A stretch of 64,000 nucleotides of DNA, from positions 1-64,000 of the forward strand of contig CM030932.1 of NCBI GenBank assembly GCA_018136815.1. The letters are read 5' to 3'. Numbering within the stretch: position 1 is the first letter of the stretch; every line of letters starts with the position of its first letter. This document shows positions 53,894 to 64,000 of this stretch, piece after piece. The translations under genes and the position numbers were made by a program. The notes beneath the pieces are model-generated. The model did no database searches, was not told the DNA's origin, and saw nothing but the letters and a program-made list of their open reading frames with translations. This DNA comes from Isochrysis galbana. Taxonomy: Eukaryota; Haptophyta; Isochrysidales; Isochrysidaceae.

Positions 53894-54030
53894 TTCGGGT
53901 AACGGAACTGGACGAGGAGTTTCCCCAAGAAAGAAGAAGAAAAGTGAAAAAGAAGAGAAAAAAACCCAGAGTATATAGGGCGGTTCTCAGCGGTCGTAAT
54001 GCGGTGAAACCGATTTGCAGACAAGCGGGA

Positions 54031-54221
54031 GGTCAAGGTTTTGGCGAGCGAGTCGGTTGCTCTAGCCGCTCGAGATTTGAGGTTTAATTTGCCATCTCCC
54101 TCTGGAGATCAGTGTAGGTTCGCTTCCTAGGTGAGGGAATCTTTCCCCTTGATGCAAGTTACATGCAAGCCCTTGGCCCCTTTGGTGTTTCTTCCCCTTG
54201 GTTGCTACTCAGGGTTGTTCG
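54031..54221 (+). repeat. chromovirus LTR fragment inside hAT element 1
   Basis: Matches 20256-20448 of the copy 2 LTR (GTCAAGGTTTTGGCGAGCGA ... CTCAGGGTTGTTCG) with few differences. It has neither LTR end, so it looks like a captured internal piece rather than an insertion. Confidence 0.85.
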
Positions 54222-54339
54222 CGCAAAGCCACAAAGGCCAGGGTGCGTGCTACGGTGTGGGGCGGTACAGAGGATGCCGCTGCAAGGGATAGCGCACGCA
54301 AGACAGCAAGACAGATAGCCCTCACGCTCACTATCTCTC

Positions 54340-54540
54340 TCACTCACAATTCTTGCTGGCAAGGAGGCAGTGCTCCAAGGTAAAATCAGACTGGGATGCC
54401 TTAGCATCGTCCTGCAGGCGCCCCGCATGCGAGAAAGCGCGCTCAACGCCTGCAGATGAGGCCGGTCGGCCCAAATATTGGCGGGCCATCTTGGACAAAT
54501 TGGGCATGGCCTGAGGGCGTCCTCGCTTCCGCCCCTCCAT
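54340..54540 (-). pseudogene. hAT transposase C-terminal dimerisation fragment
   Basis: The minus-strand frame ends MARQYLGRPASSAGVERAFS then HAGRLQDDAKASQSDF and a stop at 54340. ARxYLxxPxSSxxxERxFSxAG is the hallmark of the hAT dimerisation domain. The rest of the transposase is missing and the preceding residues are Lys/Phe-rich non-family sequence, so it cannot be active. Confidence 0.85.
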
Positions 54541-54684
54541 CTCCCTCCACCGGCCCCGCCCGACAGCAGCTTTTTCTGCCGCCTCTTTCTCCCGAACAAA
54601 AAAACATTTTGAACCGAACAAAAAACAAAAAACACAAAAACACATGTATAGAGGTGTTGAATGGCCCTCTAAAAGCACCTGCGA

Positions 54685-54800
54685 CCTGGGCTCATGGCCT
54701 AGTGCTAGTGCGCAGTGCGCGGCGGCCTCGGGGTCATGGGTTCGAAAGCCTCGGGAGCCGCTGCCGCTGGCGGATCCCGAGGCGCCCAGACCTTTTTTTA
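54685..54800 (+). repeat. tRNA-derived SINE-like segment
   Basis: Contains an A-box-like TGGCCTAGTGC at ~54696 and a B-box-like GGTTCGAAAGC at 54739, ~43 bp apart, with a run of seven Ts at 54794-54800 that could stop RNA polymerase III. It does not fold as a whole tRNA in my reading, so I call it a SINE-like head rather than a tRNA gene. Confidence 0.5.
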
Positions 54801-54977
54801 ATATTCCAACTATCTAGATAATACTAATAATACTGATAATAGGTTTGGCAGAAGCATTATCTGTATCTATCTAGATAGCCGAAGGGCACTATCTATATCT
54901 ATCTAGATAGCAAAAAACGCCCAAACCTAATATCTAGATAGCTCCAAATGAAACCTATTCACAGTCTTAATACTCAT

Positions 54978-55936
54978 GAGTACTACTCCCTCTAATCTAG
55001 CTGCGGGCTGTGGGAGGACATTATTAGCGCATGGAATATTACAATGGGGTGTAAAAAATAAAAATGTTCGCATGGGCCTATGGGCCTGCTCTTTCGACGG
55101 AACGCGACTTGAGGAGTGGAGAGGGTGGGGCTCGTGTACCCCCATGGGCGAACTAAGTATAAACTTAGTTCAAGATCTTTGGGTGTAGTGCTCGCTTGAC
55201 GCTTGAGGCTTTTGCTGAGAATCATTGATTGCATTTTAATCGTTGCATTGCCATTGATATTGACAGCAAGTTATGCAATAGCAATACATATGCATACGTA
55301 CGTCCCTGCTTGTTCCGTTTTTCCTTTCGTCTTTCATTGTTCCTTGAGATTGAGAGTTGAGAGCCCAACACAAATAAGGTCTTTCTAAGGTCATGGTGGC
55401 GAGTTACGCTCAAAGCACAAAGAAAGCATAAGCATATCTGAACTTCACGACAACGAAGCGCGCAAGCCATGCCAAGATGGACGTCGTATGGCGATCACGC
55501 ACAACAACCTAGACTCACGAGGGGGGGCTGCCGCCACAAACCACAGCACCACAAACTAGCATGGTGCCACAGGCATGAAGGGCCCCTCACAGTCGTCGCT
55601 AGAAAAGAGCGCGCTCGAGTAGCGTGAAGGGACCGCGCCTAAAATTCGCGAAAACGTAGCAAGACAAGGTTCAAGAGGTTCTCGCACAGCCACCACTTTG
55701 CAACCCCCCTCCCTTCCTATGGCCTATGGCTAGAGGCCCGAGGCCTCTCGTGCCGGAATGCGCGTTCCCGCTCCCGCGAGTCCACGTGCAAGTGGGGTGA
55801 CATCACCCCTCAACACAAGCATGAGCAAGAGCCACATCTCCCACGCGCCACGACAACCTCTTTGTGCCTCTCCTCCTAAGTGCCCTGTTGCACTCGTCGG
55901 CAATACTATAGCCTGAGAGCCTTCGAATCTCAGACA
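54978..55936. other. intergenic, no gene seen
   Basis: Contains a perfect 20-bp palindrome AACTAAGTATAAACTTAGTT at 55151-55170, similar to the 5' terminus of LINE-A1. Otherwise nothing recognised. Confidence 0.5.
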
Positions 55937-58822
55937 TTAGGCCACCTTCGTCTTGACGCCCACGGCAACGGTGGAAGGAGCTGACCCCTCCTCCTTGTTC
56001 GCAGTGCGAACCGGCGCCCGAGTGACGTGAGCTTCGAAGAAGAGGCCGACAAGCGCAAACGCTAGCGCGTACAGTCCAATCACAACAACCAATGTTGCGT
56101 TGAGCACTTCGATTCCCGCCAGCATGCCGCCGAGTACAGGACCGATCATGCCGGCCACATTTTCGACGGACTCGAGCAAGCCGAAGAATCCACCGAGCTG
56201 CTCCTTGTCCGCGAGGCGTGAGGCAGCTGTGGTGATTGCCGTGTTCATGACTCCGAGAGCTATCACCATCGGCACGTAGCACATGTATACAACCCAAACG
56301 TGCGGTGTGTAGAGAGCGAGCGGGCGGGCCCCGCCGAGGAAGAGGATGCAGAGAAGGAGCAGCTTGGAAACGTTGTCGCCTACATGCATGAGCACGAGTC
56401 AATGTGTGAAGGAGGCCTACATCGACCAGGCATCCCAGCCCTGCTCGGGAAGTGAAGCCGTCGCGCCGCCGATGCGCCTACGCCAGACGGGATCGCGGCG
56501 AGGAAATGGGGCGATGGCACACCAAAATACCGAACGAGAGGTTTCGCGATGAAGCCTTGGGAAAGAGCATATGTAAGGCCAACTAGCCCCATGAATTCAG
56601 CGTGGTCACGAGGGCCGAAATTGAACCGTGCCTAATGAAGAGGCCAAGGGAGGCGAGGCGGGCGAAAGACACTGGACTAGGTAGCAGCGCATAAGCATGG
56701 TCGACAGTGGATGGAGCAGAGGGCGAGCGGGCGAGCCCGCCATGACCGGTCGCACACGCCTGGTTAGCGTCAGCCTAGCGATTTGCCGGTTCCGCAAGTA
56801 CGCGACTCTAAACAAGCGTGGCACACCCGGTGGTGGAGGTGGTGGCACACCTTGATCGAGACTTGCCAGATCGGTGCGAACATGTGGAAGGCTAGTGCCA
56901 TGAGTAGTCGGAGCGCCATCAGCAATTGGGCACCACGCAAGCGCAAGACGCGCATGTTGACGAATCCAAGCAAGCCTGCAGTGGGGCTACTGCTAGGCTG
57001 TGTTGTCCCCACCGTGGATGGCGGCGGCGCCGCGCGCGTCGTGGAGGAGGTCAAGCCAGCGCTCGATGAATTGGGTGATGGCAGCCAGAGGATGATGAGC
57101 GATGAGAGCAAGGTGATCGCCGCCGAAAGCAAGAGGGCGTGTCTGAAAGACAAGCGGGATGGGGATTCGATCTGTGGGGTTGGATCCACCCTCAAGTGAG
57201 CCGCCAAACCGCACGCGATGACGCTTAGGCTGGCCAGCTCCATCAGTCGCAGGCTTCAGCGCCGGATGGGAATCGCACCTGTAGTCGGTGATGAGTACAG
57301 AGGCAAGCAGCGGTCCAGCCATGAATGAGAAGCCCACCGCCATTCCTAGTTGGCCCACAGCACCAGCCTTGTCCGCCTCGGAGCCGCCTTGTTCATCGAT
57401 GTAGTCCGAAAAAAGGGCCTGCACCGGGCGGGCGGATTAAGGGGCGCGTGAGCGTCCATGTGCATTCCGACAGGGGAAGGTGACACGAGCTTCTACACCG
57501 TGCGCGGTGCACGTGGACGAGCATGAAACCGCCACGGGGTGGCAGGCAGCAAACAATGATCAAGATTAGAGCGATGCGCGCCTTCGAGACGGCGAAGTTT
57601 TGGTTGAATAGAGCTACTGGTACGATTGAGATCCACATGCCCGTGATGTCGTCCATCGTGATTGAGATGGCGAGCGATGTCAACGTGGCTGCGGCACCTA
57701 GCCACAACATCGGGAGCCGTCCGACACGGTCGGAGGCGCGTCCAACGAGAGTTGCGCCGACGAGAGTGAGAGCGGAGCGGAGAGAGGTCTGGCCGCCCTG
57801 GCAAAGAGCGTCGCACCCGAGCGCGTCGCGCCGTGCCTGGGCAACGACATTGGGAGGCACGCGGTAAACGGCGGTGACTCTAGATCGCGCCGACTTGCTC
57901 AGGCCCCGCTTCCGAGCAGCTCTCCCACTCCCCGCGCGCGTCGGCACGTCTGAGCATAGGCACACGTGAAGTGCTAGCCCTATTTTGCACCCACTCACAC
58001 CTGCATGAATGGGAAGGTGACAGCCGCTGCCGAGACGGAAAGGAACGCCATCAACGATCCGAGTAGCACGCCAGGGTGCGTAGGTCGACGCGTACGTGAT
58101 GGTGCATCGCCAGGAGGCAGCAGGCGGATGACGCCGCATGCGACGCGCGCGCCGGCGTTGCCAGTGATGAGAGAGCACTTGCCGTTGACAGGTGGCGGGC
58201 CGGGCTGCGAGTTGTCGCCGCGGCCGAGGTCGTCCGGATCGGCGTGAACCATGATTGAGCGGCCCAGAACGCTATACTCACCTTCGAGGCGGACAAGCGA
58301 GCTGAACAGCTCGCCCTTTGCGCAGCCATTGGCGCCTGCCTTAACGTTGCCGAGATCGCCCACGTGACGCTCCTCATCGTCAGGCCCCCCGTGATTCCGC
58401 CCATGCGGGTTGTAGTGCGGGCCCGCTGACGCGCACCCGTTTGAGAAGTCCGCCTTCTCGTGGATATGGAAGCCGTGGCTCCCAGGGCTCAGCCCGCTGA
58501 TCTCATACTGAATGAGGGTGGTGTCGGGCCGCTGCGTGAGGAGAACGTGGCCACGGACACCCGTCGCTCCAGCCCCCCCTCCGCACGGCTTGCCCGCCTC
58601 GCCCAGCTCACACTCGGCGCGGAGAGTCCTGGCGCCAGCCTCACGCTCCGCCCGCAGCACCCGCCAGCGGAGCAGCGTGGGAAGCAGCCAGCAGAGGGCA
58701 ACTGCGAGGAGCGTGAGCTCGGGCCTCGCTGCCGGCTCAAGCAGCTCGGGCACGCCGCCTTCGCGCCGCCCGCGCTTCGTCCACCAGCTGAGCGCGAGTA
58801 GCAAGAGCAGGGGTGGTGCCAT
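55937..58822 (-). CDS. Cu/Zn superoxide dismutase-MFS transporter fusion
   Basis: Six exons on the minus strand: 57999-58822, 57582-57879, 57279-57418, 56851-57142, 56523-56631 and 55937-56379; phases agree; 701 residues. Residues 1-55 have two hydrophobic stretches (PLLLLLALSWW, LTLLAVALCWLLPTLL), probably a signal or anchor. Residues ~85-233 are a complete Cu/Zn SOD with metal ligands H119, H121, H136, H144, H153, D156 and H193, disulfide cysteines C130 and C229, and the active-site Arg R226. From ~250 on there are twelve predicted helices of a major facilitator; TM1 (LMAFLSVSAAAVTFPFMQ) lies in the same exon as SOD. The MFS motif GRASDRVGRLP follows TM2. Intron 2 appears to use a GC donor. 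The first junction is the least certain. The substrate is unknown. Confidence 0.85.
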
Positions 58823-59948
58823 TGTCCCCCCAGGAAGGGCGGGTTTGGGGGAGGAGGAGGAGGGGGAGGAGGAGGAGGGAGGGGGAGGGGGGGGGGGGGG
58901 GAGGGGGGGGGGGCAACCCGCGAGCGCGGCGCGGGGGCGCGACGGAGGGGAAGGGGAAGGGGGGGGAGAAATAAAAAAAAACAAAAATGGACTACTAATA
59001 CTAAGGGGAGGTGGGGGCGGGGGGGAGGGGGAGGGGGAGGGGAGGGAAAGCGCGCGGGGGGGGGGGGAGAAGAAATAAATAAATACTACTAAGGGGACGT
59101 ACTTGAGGGGGAGGGGGGGGAAGGGGAGGGGCGTTTTCTTCTTTTGTTCGTGTGGTGCTGTGCGCGCGCAGAGACGGTAAATCATGTACTCTCTGCTCTA
59201 CATGCTACATGCTACATGCTGCTGCTGTGTCGGAGCGAAGCTCGTTTCCTCTTTGGAAACGAGCCGCGAGGGCGCACCGGCGACTAGCGCGGCGCACGGT
59301 CCATCCGGGGAGCCCGGAACGGGCTCATCGGGAGAACGGGGAAGGCATGTGACGGGCATGTGAAATGGGCGGGAAAGTGGCACGGAACGCGAATCGGAAT
59401 CGGAGGGACGGAGGACGTAGAAAAGGGCGCGGTGAGCAGATACCGCTGGCTTGGGACTCGTAGGGACTCGTAGACTTGAAAGGATAACTCGGAAGACTCG
59501 GGGCTTTGCGCTTTGGGGATACTCAGGGCTGCAGGTCACCAACAGGCGTTCCACAGGGTAAAAAAACACAGCAGATCAACACTCTGCACTCAAACATTAA
59601 CATTAATCGTAACAGGACGGAAACATTCGTTAAACGAACCCCCCCTGGTGAGCAAAATCAGGAGTGCCCACCAGAAAAAGAGGAGAGAGGGAGAGAGAGA
59701 GAACGAGGGTTCGAGGGTCAAAACACAATTCGGACTCCGGCTCGGACTACAGAGTAAAATCTAGTGCCCACGCCCACGCGAGTCCTGCCTCGGAGGGGGG
59801 GGGGAAAGGGCGGAGGGGGGAGGAAGGAAATCTGCGGAGGAACCCCGGGGGCACCCCCCTGTGACCGGGGATTATTACAGTATACGACGAGAACACTAAC
59901 GTAAACAACTGACCTGTCTTTTGGTCTCGCCCCCTCGCCCCTCCCCCC
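58823..59948. other. G-rich low-complexity leader and intergenic sequence
   Basis: 58840-59150 is made of G runs, GGGGAGG blocks and AAATAAATAAATACTACTAAGG words upstream of the SOD-MFS start. 59150-59948 has no recognised gene; GGAGCCCGGAACGGGCTC at ~59308 is a short hairpin. Confidence 0.5.
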
Positions 59949-60209
59949 GACACTTGCGTACACGATGCGGGAAGGAGACATAATCCTACTATATAAAAAG
60001 GGAGATGCGCGAGACCCGCGAAACTACAGACCGATCACACTACTACAAAGCGACTACAAGATCCTAGCCAAAATATTAACCAATAGGTTAAGCAAAGTAA
60101 TAGGCAGGATAATATCGGAAAACCAACTGGGGTTCGTGCCGAGACGGCTCATCAGCGAGGCCACGCACCTGCTTCTATTCACGAGAGCATACCTAGACGA
60201 AACCGGAGC
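59949..60209 (+). pseudogene. LINE RT fragment
   Basis: Encodes LAYTMREGDIILLYKKGDAR, then YRPITLLQSDYKILAKIL and LISEATHLL...YLDETGA, matching the N-terminal RT blocks of LINE-A at ~80-90 percent by eye. It stops abruptly on both sides. It is too short to be active. Confidence 0.85.
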
Positions 60210-61147
60210 GACGGAAAGAAGGGCGGACGAGAGCGCGTCGCGCTCAAACCCGGACGGGGCTGCGAGCGAGATTCGAGTGGCATGGGTAGATGCCGGTAGG
60301 ATTCGGGACGAGTGCGCGAAGGTTGTGTCTGGGGCGGTTTGGTCTCCACCCTGAGTAAGCAGGTGGAGCCAGCCCTGGATAGGTTGTACGATGGAGACGA
60401 AAACTTGAAGTGGGAGGCCGGAGGTGCCAACGGCGGCGACCGCTGGCGAGGGATGGGCGGCTAGGGGCTGCGTGCGAGTGAGAGGGGGCCGCATAGGCGG
60501 CGGGGCATACTGAGGGCGGGATGGCGCTGAGCGCCGGAGTATAAAACGAGGGTCGTAGAGGGTAACTGGTGGCGGTCCAGGCCGCCGCGGAAGAGGGCAA
60601 TCAACGAAACAGATAGCGGCGGCCTCACCTAGCTCCTAGCGGCGCGAGCGACTAATCACTACGCACGCGCGGAGATAGGGGCGGTGTCCTTCAGGTACTT
60701 CCTGCTCAGCCTCGCACAAGAAACGGATAAATGGCTGGCAGTAGTAGGGGGAGTGTGCTCCATCACCGGTGCCATAGCGCCAGTTGTCCGGATGGCTGGC
60801 GCGAGCGGCCTCAGCGTCTGGCGGAGGAGGGCGGAAGGCGCAATAGGCGCAGCCGGCGAAGGGTTCGGCGTCGGTGGGAAGCAGAGCGGGTAGCGGGCCC
60901 GACTCTGTGGATTTGGGGCTCTGGAGCTCCTGTGGCGGGTCCGGCGCGGGACGCGACGACTCGGATTCTTCACCTGACGGATTGGAGGTTATGGATGGGA
61001 CAGGAGGAACCGAACGGGACGGAAGGTAGGCGGCGGCAGGCACGGCATTTTGGCCATTGGCGGGCGGGACGGGCAGGCCATCTTCCATGGTTGGGAGATG
61101 GATGGCGGGCAGTGGCGAGGGCGAGCGCGAAGACGGAGCGGACATAG
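60210..61147 (-). pseudogene. gag-like fossil with cysteine-rich module
   Basis: From an ATG at 61147 the minus strand encodes a Ser/Pro-rich N-terminus and then CAYCAFRPPPPDAEAA, WRYGTGDGAHSP and CQPFIRFLCEA. The same module is found at 11501-11650 in the methyltransferase-bearing chromovirus, so this is likely the 5' part of a related LTR element. It is broken and has no pol. A CT-rich leader precedes the ATG. The left border is the LINE RT scrap. Confidence 0.55.
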
Positions 61148-61728
61148 CGGATAGCGAGGGTGAGTGGGTGAGTGAGTGGATTTGGTTGGTGTTGTAAGAT
61201 TGCTGGTTACGACTGAGCGAGAGCGAGAGCGAAAACGAGGGAGCGAGGAGCGACTGGGACGAGGGACGAGGGCGACAGAGGCCGACAGGGTACCAATCCG
61301 ATGAGTCCGACAACAATCCGAGACACGCACACCTGACTTTCACCCAACATTCCTCCACACTAACGTATCTTTCTCCACTTGGGCGGGGAAAACACAGAAG
61401 GAAGGAAACAAGGAAGAGAAAGCCGACAAGAGAGCGATGATGCGACGGAAGAGCCGACGGCGAACGGCGGTTACCGCGAACGAACAGATAGAAAGTAAGG
61501 AGGGAATCTACGAGCGTAAACCGGAAGGGGAGAGAGGGTAGGCTTCGCGCGGGGGAAAGGTCCGCAACGACGAACACCTACGACGAGAGCGAGAACGAGC
61601 GCGGGGGAACGACAGCAAGGAGGGACCAAAGGCAGAGCAAGGCCCAAGGTGCAAAGGAGCGAAACAGGAGCGAGACAGGCCACAAAGGGGCGCAACGGCA
61701 AGGAGCGAGGGGCGAGTTACGAGTGCAG

Positions 61729-64000
61729 AAAAAAAAACTTCTTAATATTCTCGCCGCGCGCGCGACCCTGCACGGTATCTTCGCAGCCTCGCCCGTTTCC
61801 CTTCACTCCCTCTACACCTGCCTTGCGGCTCGTCCCCTCGTGCTCTACCTAGGGGCTGGGTGTCGTGGGTCTCCAGTGGCAGACGGTGTGTGCCGATTCG
61901 CGATGGCCTGTTTCGCGCCTTCCCCCTATGCCATCGGGCTACCGGCTATTGTGTGTTTGCTCCTTGTGCTGGGTGTCAGGCAGCTGTGGTCAGTGTGTCT
62001 AGGGCCTACTTTAGGATGGTGGGCGGCTCGCGGCGCGGGGTCGCTTGGTTAGGCTAGTCGCTCTGCTATGTTGAGGGCTTCCGCTACCAGAGATAGATTC
62101 GTGCTCATGACTAGGGCGCCTTTGTTGTTAGTTAAGAAGACAGGGGCGCTGAGGTCGTGTGGAGATTTGATTTTCGGCTTCCTTCCCAGGGAGGCCTTGC
62201 GCGTGCGTGCGGTTAAGAAGTTGTCCGGAGGTTCCCGACCTCTGACGAGGGCCGTGAACCTGCTTAGGACTCTTTCGATAACCGGTACGTGGTGGAAGGT
62301 GTGATTTTCGAATTCCACTTTGTAGAAGTCGCTTATGATGTATCTCCATGCTATTAGGTAGAGGGCTTTAAGGCTATCCGGCGTCGGGGAATTCGGGTAT
62401 GCGAATAGTCTGTCTTTGATTTTTTGAGTCGTCGATCTGTCTTTCGCCGGGGTGTACCCCGCTACGGCTTCAATGGTTTGAAATATCGGAAGCGTGGACG
62501 GGCATCTAGCTAGGTGCGTCGAGTTTTCTCTGTGTTTCCCGCAGAGTCTGCATCTTGTGGTGGTCGCCGCTGCGAACCGGTTTCGCGTACCCAGCCTCCT
62601 ATGGGTAACGTGCTTGAAGTGCAGGTGTTTGTCTGTGTGTTTTAGTAGGGGGTGGGTATAGAGTTTCGCCACGTGCTTCCATTCATCGTGCGTTAGGTCT
62701 AGCTTGCGGGCCCACGCCTCTCGCGCTGGCTGAGGTTTGTTGCGGGGGCCGTCCCCTTTGAGCTCTCGCGTTATATCCGACACGGTGATTTGGTCTAGTT
62801 GTGTCTTTTCGTTAAGCGTGTACTCGTCCGCAAGAGGGAATTCGAGGTGTTTCGGGCCTTTTAGTCCATTTTCCCATTTAGCTGGGGCGTAGTAGTGTTT
62901 TTCTTCGCCCGGTTTTGCTACCACGGTGGTGTCTGTGGTCTCGCCTAGATAGTTGGTGTTTGTATAGATCCATATGTTATTCATTCTAGTTATGTACGTG
63001 TCGCTCTCGGAGACTTTGGTTTCTCTAGACACTTCTAGCGGCAATGCTGACGCGCTCGGCGATCCCGTGCTCGACTCGGCGGGGGCCGGGTCATGGGGCG
63101 GGGTCTCTTTTGCTTTTTCTAGGAGGTGCGAGACGTGTTGCACCACCCGCTCCCACGAGTCTAGGAATTCCGTTTTGTTTATTCTGCTCCCCTTGTGATC
63201 GAATATTTCGGGGAGGTGTTCCAGGTATTGAGCGCAATCCTCTCGCGTGTAAGGTTCCGTGAGGTCCTCGTTTTTATAGATGTTATGTGCAACGTGCGTC
63301 TGAAGGGATTCCCATAGGCTGATCCACGCCCCGCGTTTGAGCGGTGGTGGGTCGTGAGGATTGTGCCATATTGGCTGTGACAGTGCTCCTTCCCTTGTGA
63401 GTCTCGTGCGGCGTATGTTTAGGGTCCTGAAGTACACCAAGGCGTCCTTCCAGAATGCTGGCAGTGCCGGGTTTCCCCTGATACTGCGGGTGAGCGTCTT
63501 CGTAGGAATCGAGGATAGGACTGCCCCGCGGCCGAGTCCAGTCCGGCAGAACCACGCGTCGAGCGCATGCTTCCAAATAGCTTTTCTTGCGTTGAGGTAG
63601 TTTAGTATCCATTTTGTTTGTAGAGCTCTCACGTGCGTTGTCCAGTGGAGGAGGCCGATCCCCATTGTTCGTGATGCGCACTCCGCGTCGTGTACGGGGT
63701 ATTGTGGGTGCCTCACCCACTTCGTGATTTTGCCTGTGTAAGGGCTCTCCCATAGAATTTTGTCCGCCGCTTTTTGGATTCTCCCGTGGAACCAAGTAGG
63801 GGCTGCCAACGTTTGCATCCAGTAGCGTGGTGTGCCGTATATTATAAAGTTCGCTATGTTAGTCCTACCGAATATGGTCATGTGTCGCGTAATCGGCGCC
63901 AATCTGGCTGCTTTGTTGTCTACTTTGTCTGCGAGTTTCTTCCAGAAGGGCTTGAGGGCTTCCGGGGCTCCTAGCGGGACGCCTAGTATGGTGAGGTATT
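61729..64000 (-). mobile_element. LINE-D, 3' part, continuing past the window
   Basis: Minus-oriented LINE of the same superfamily as LINE-A and LINE-B but clearly diverged in sequence. The 3' UTR (61729-62048) ends with the shared tail (GAGAATATTAAGAAG plus oligo-T on the element strand). The coding part is open to the window edge. Confidence 0.9.
62049..64000 (-). CDS. LINE-D ORF, RT thumb to C-terminus, partial
   Basis: An uninterrupted frame of ~650 codons runs from the window edge (YLTILGVPLGAPEALKPFW) to a stop at 62049. It covers the RT thumb (TRHMTIFGRTNIANFIIYG), a conserved linker (AIWKHALDAWFCRTGLGRG), the zinc cluster CRLCGKHRENSTHLARCPS and the C-terminal LNIAERLA. Being intact over this length, it may be a recently active family. 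The upstream endonuclease and RT core lie outside the window. Confidence 0.9.
   Translation of the reverse strand, partial: YLTILGVPLGAPEALKPFWKKLADKVDNKAARLAPITRHMTIFGRTNIANFIIYGTPRYWMQTLAAPTWFHGRIQKAADKILWESPYTGKITKWVRHPQYPVHDAECASRTMGIGLLHWTTHVRALQTKWILNYLNARKAIWKHALDAWFCRTGLGRGAVLSSIPTKTLTRSIRGNPALPAFWKDALVYFRTLNIRRTRLTREGALSQPIWHNPHDPPPLKRGAWISLWESLQTHVAHNIYKNEDLTEPYTREDCAQYLEHLPEIFDHKGSRINKTEFLDSWERVVQHVSHLLEKAKETPPHDPAPAESSTGSPSASALPLEVSRETKVSESDTYITRMNNIWIYTNTNYLGETTDTTVVAKPGEEKHYYAPAKWENGLKGPKHLEFPLADEYTLNEKTQLDQITVSDITRELKGDGPRNKPQPAREAWARKLDLTHDEWKHVAKLYTHPLLKHTDKHLHFKHVTHRRLGTRNRFAAATTTRCRLCGKHRENSTHLARCPSTLPIFQTIEAVAGYTPAKDRSTTQKIKDRLFAYPNSPTPDSLKALYLIAWRYIISDFYKVEFENHTFHHVPVIERVLSRFTALVRGREPPDNFLTARTRKASLGRKPKIKSPHDLSAPVFLTNNKGALVMSTNLSLVAEALNIAERLA

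Larger units (their letters stand above)
53588..54969. mobile_element. hAT element 1, 1.38 kb, degraded
   Basis: Ends TAGGGCTGTGAA and TTCACAGTCTTA (imperfect inverted repeats) are flanked by an exact 8-bp duplication ATACTCAT (53580-53587 and 54970-54977). TATCTAGATA-type palindromes cluster at both ends (53612-53703 and 54808-54940) as subterminal repeats. Inside are a 29-bp-type minisatellite, an LTR fragment, the last exon-like piece of a hAT transposase and a tRNA-like segment. It is non-autonomous now. Confidence 0.92.

Noticed and set aside
54690-54752. A functional tRNA gene
   Set aside because: A and B boxes are present but I could not pair acceptor and anticodon stems, and it sits inside a transposon.
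58051-58404. The SOD domain as a copper chaperone (CCS)
   Set aside because: All catalytic metal ligands and the active-site Arg are kept and no N-terminal metal-binding CxxC domain is present.
58823-59185. Pro-rich upstream extension of the SOD-MFS frame
   Set aside because: Low-complexity translation of G runs; the hydrophobic start MAPPLLLLLALSWW at 58822 fits a signal or anchor.
1-64000. CRISPR arrays, operons or bacterial toxin systems
   Set aside because: No regularly spaced repeats of that kind; all genes show eukaryotic structure.

Overview
The window is nuclear DNA of a GC-rich eukaryote with spliced genes. A microalga or other protist seems likely, but no marker in the window fixes the lineage. 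Evidence for a eukaryote: GT-AG introns, a PPWD1 spliceosomal cyclophilin, a TBC Rab-GAP, Orai-like channels, several non-LTR and LTR retrotransposon families, hAT elements, and long (CT)n/(GA)n tracts. Two N runs (11401-11500 and 39330-39429) are assembly gaps.

Layout. 1-1506: microsatellite, a LINE 3' tail and a 379-bp tandem repeat. 1507-21099: two oppositely oriented copies of one Ty3/Gypsy chromovirus with ~1.3-kb LTRs. The left copy is a decayed fossil. The right copy has one long open polyprotein frame of 2,496 codons carrying an embedded phage-type DNA cytosine methyltransferase-like domain ahead of protease, RT, RNase H, integrase and chromodomain. 21356-27752: a nearly full-length LINE (LINE-A1). 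29637-33510: a head-to-head pair of Orai-like channel genes, one with an added IQ motif and PH domain. 34100-40416: a nest of LINE-B, a Copia fragment and a young LINE-A2. 40430-42060: transposon debris with a MITE and a hAT-type element.

42137-43374: a NUDIX hydrolase-MoaE (MOCS2B) fusion gene. 46127-48699: a seven-exon PPWD1. 50582-51753: a small two-exon TBC Rab-GAP; the repeat tract upstream of it recurs inverted at 53230-53537. 53588-54969: a hAT element with an exact 8-bp target duplication. 55937-58822: a six-exon gene fusing a complete Cu/Zn superoxide dismutase to a 12-helix MFS transporter. 59949-64000: a LINE RT scrap, a gag-like fossil and the 3' part of LINE-D running off the window.

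The host genes do not form an evident pathway; their common interest is unusual domain fusion. Several LINE families share a conserved ~130-bp 3' tail ending in AAAAGG plus oligo-T, which suggests a common RT recognition signal. The strongest candidates for something undescribed are the methyltransferase-bearing chromovirus, the SOD-MFS fusion, the NUDIX-MoaE fusion, and the divergent Orai pair with an Orai-IQ-PH protein. All identifications were made by eye from motifs; no database was searched.
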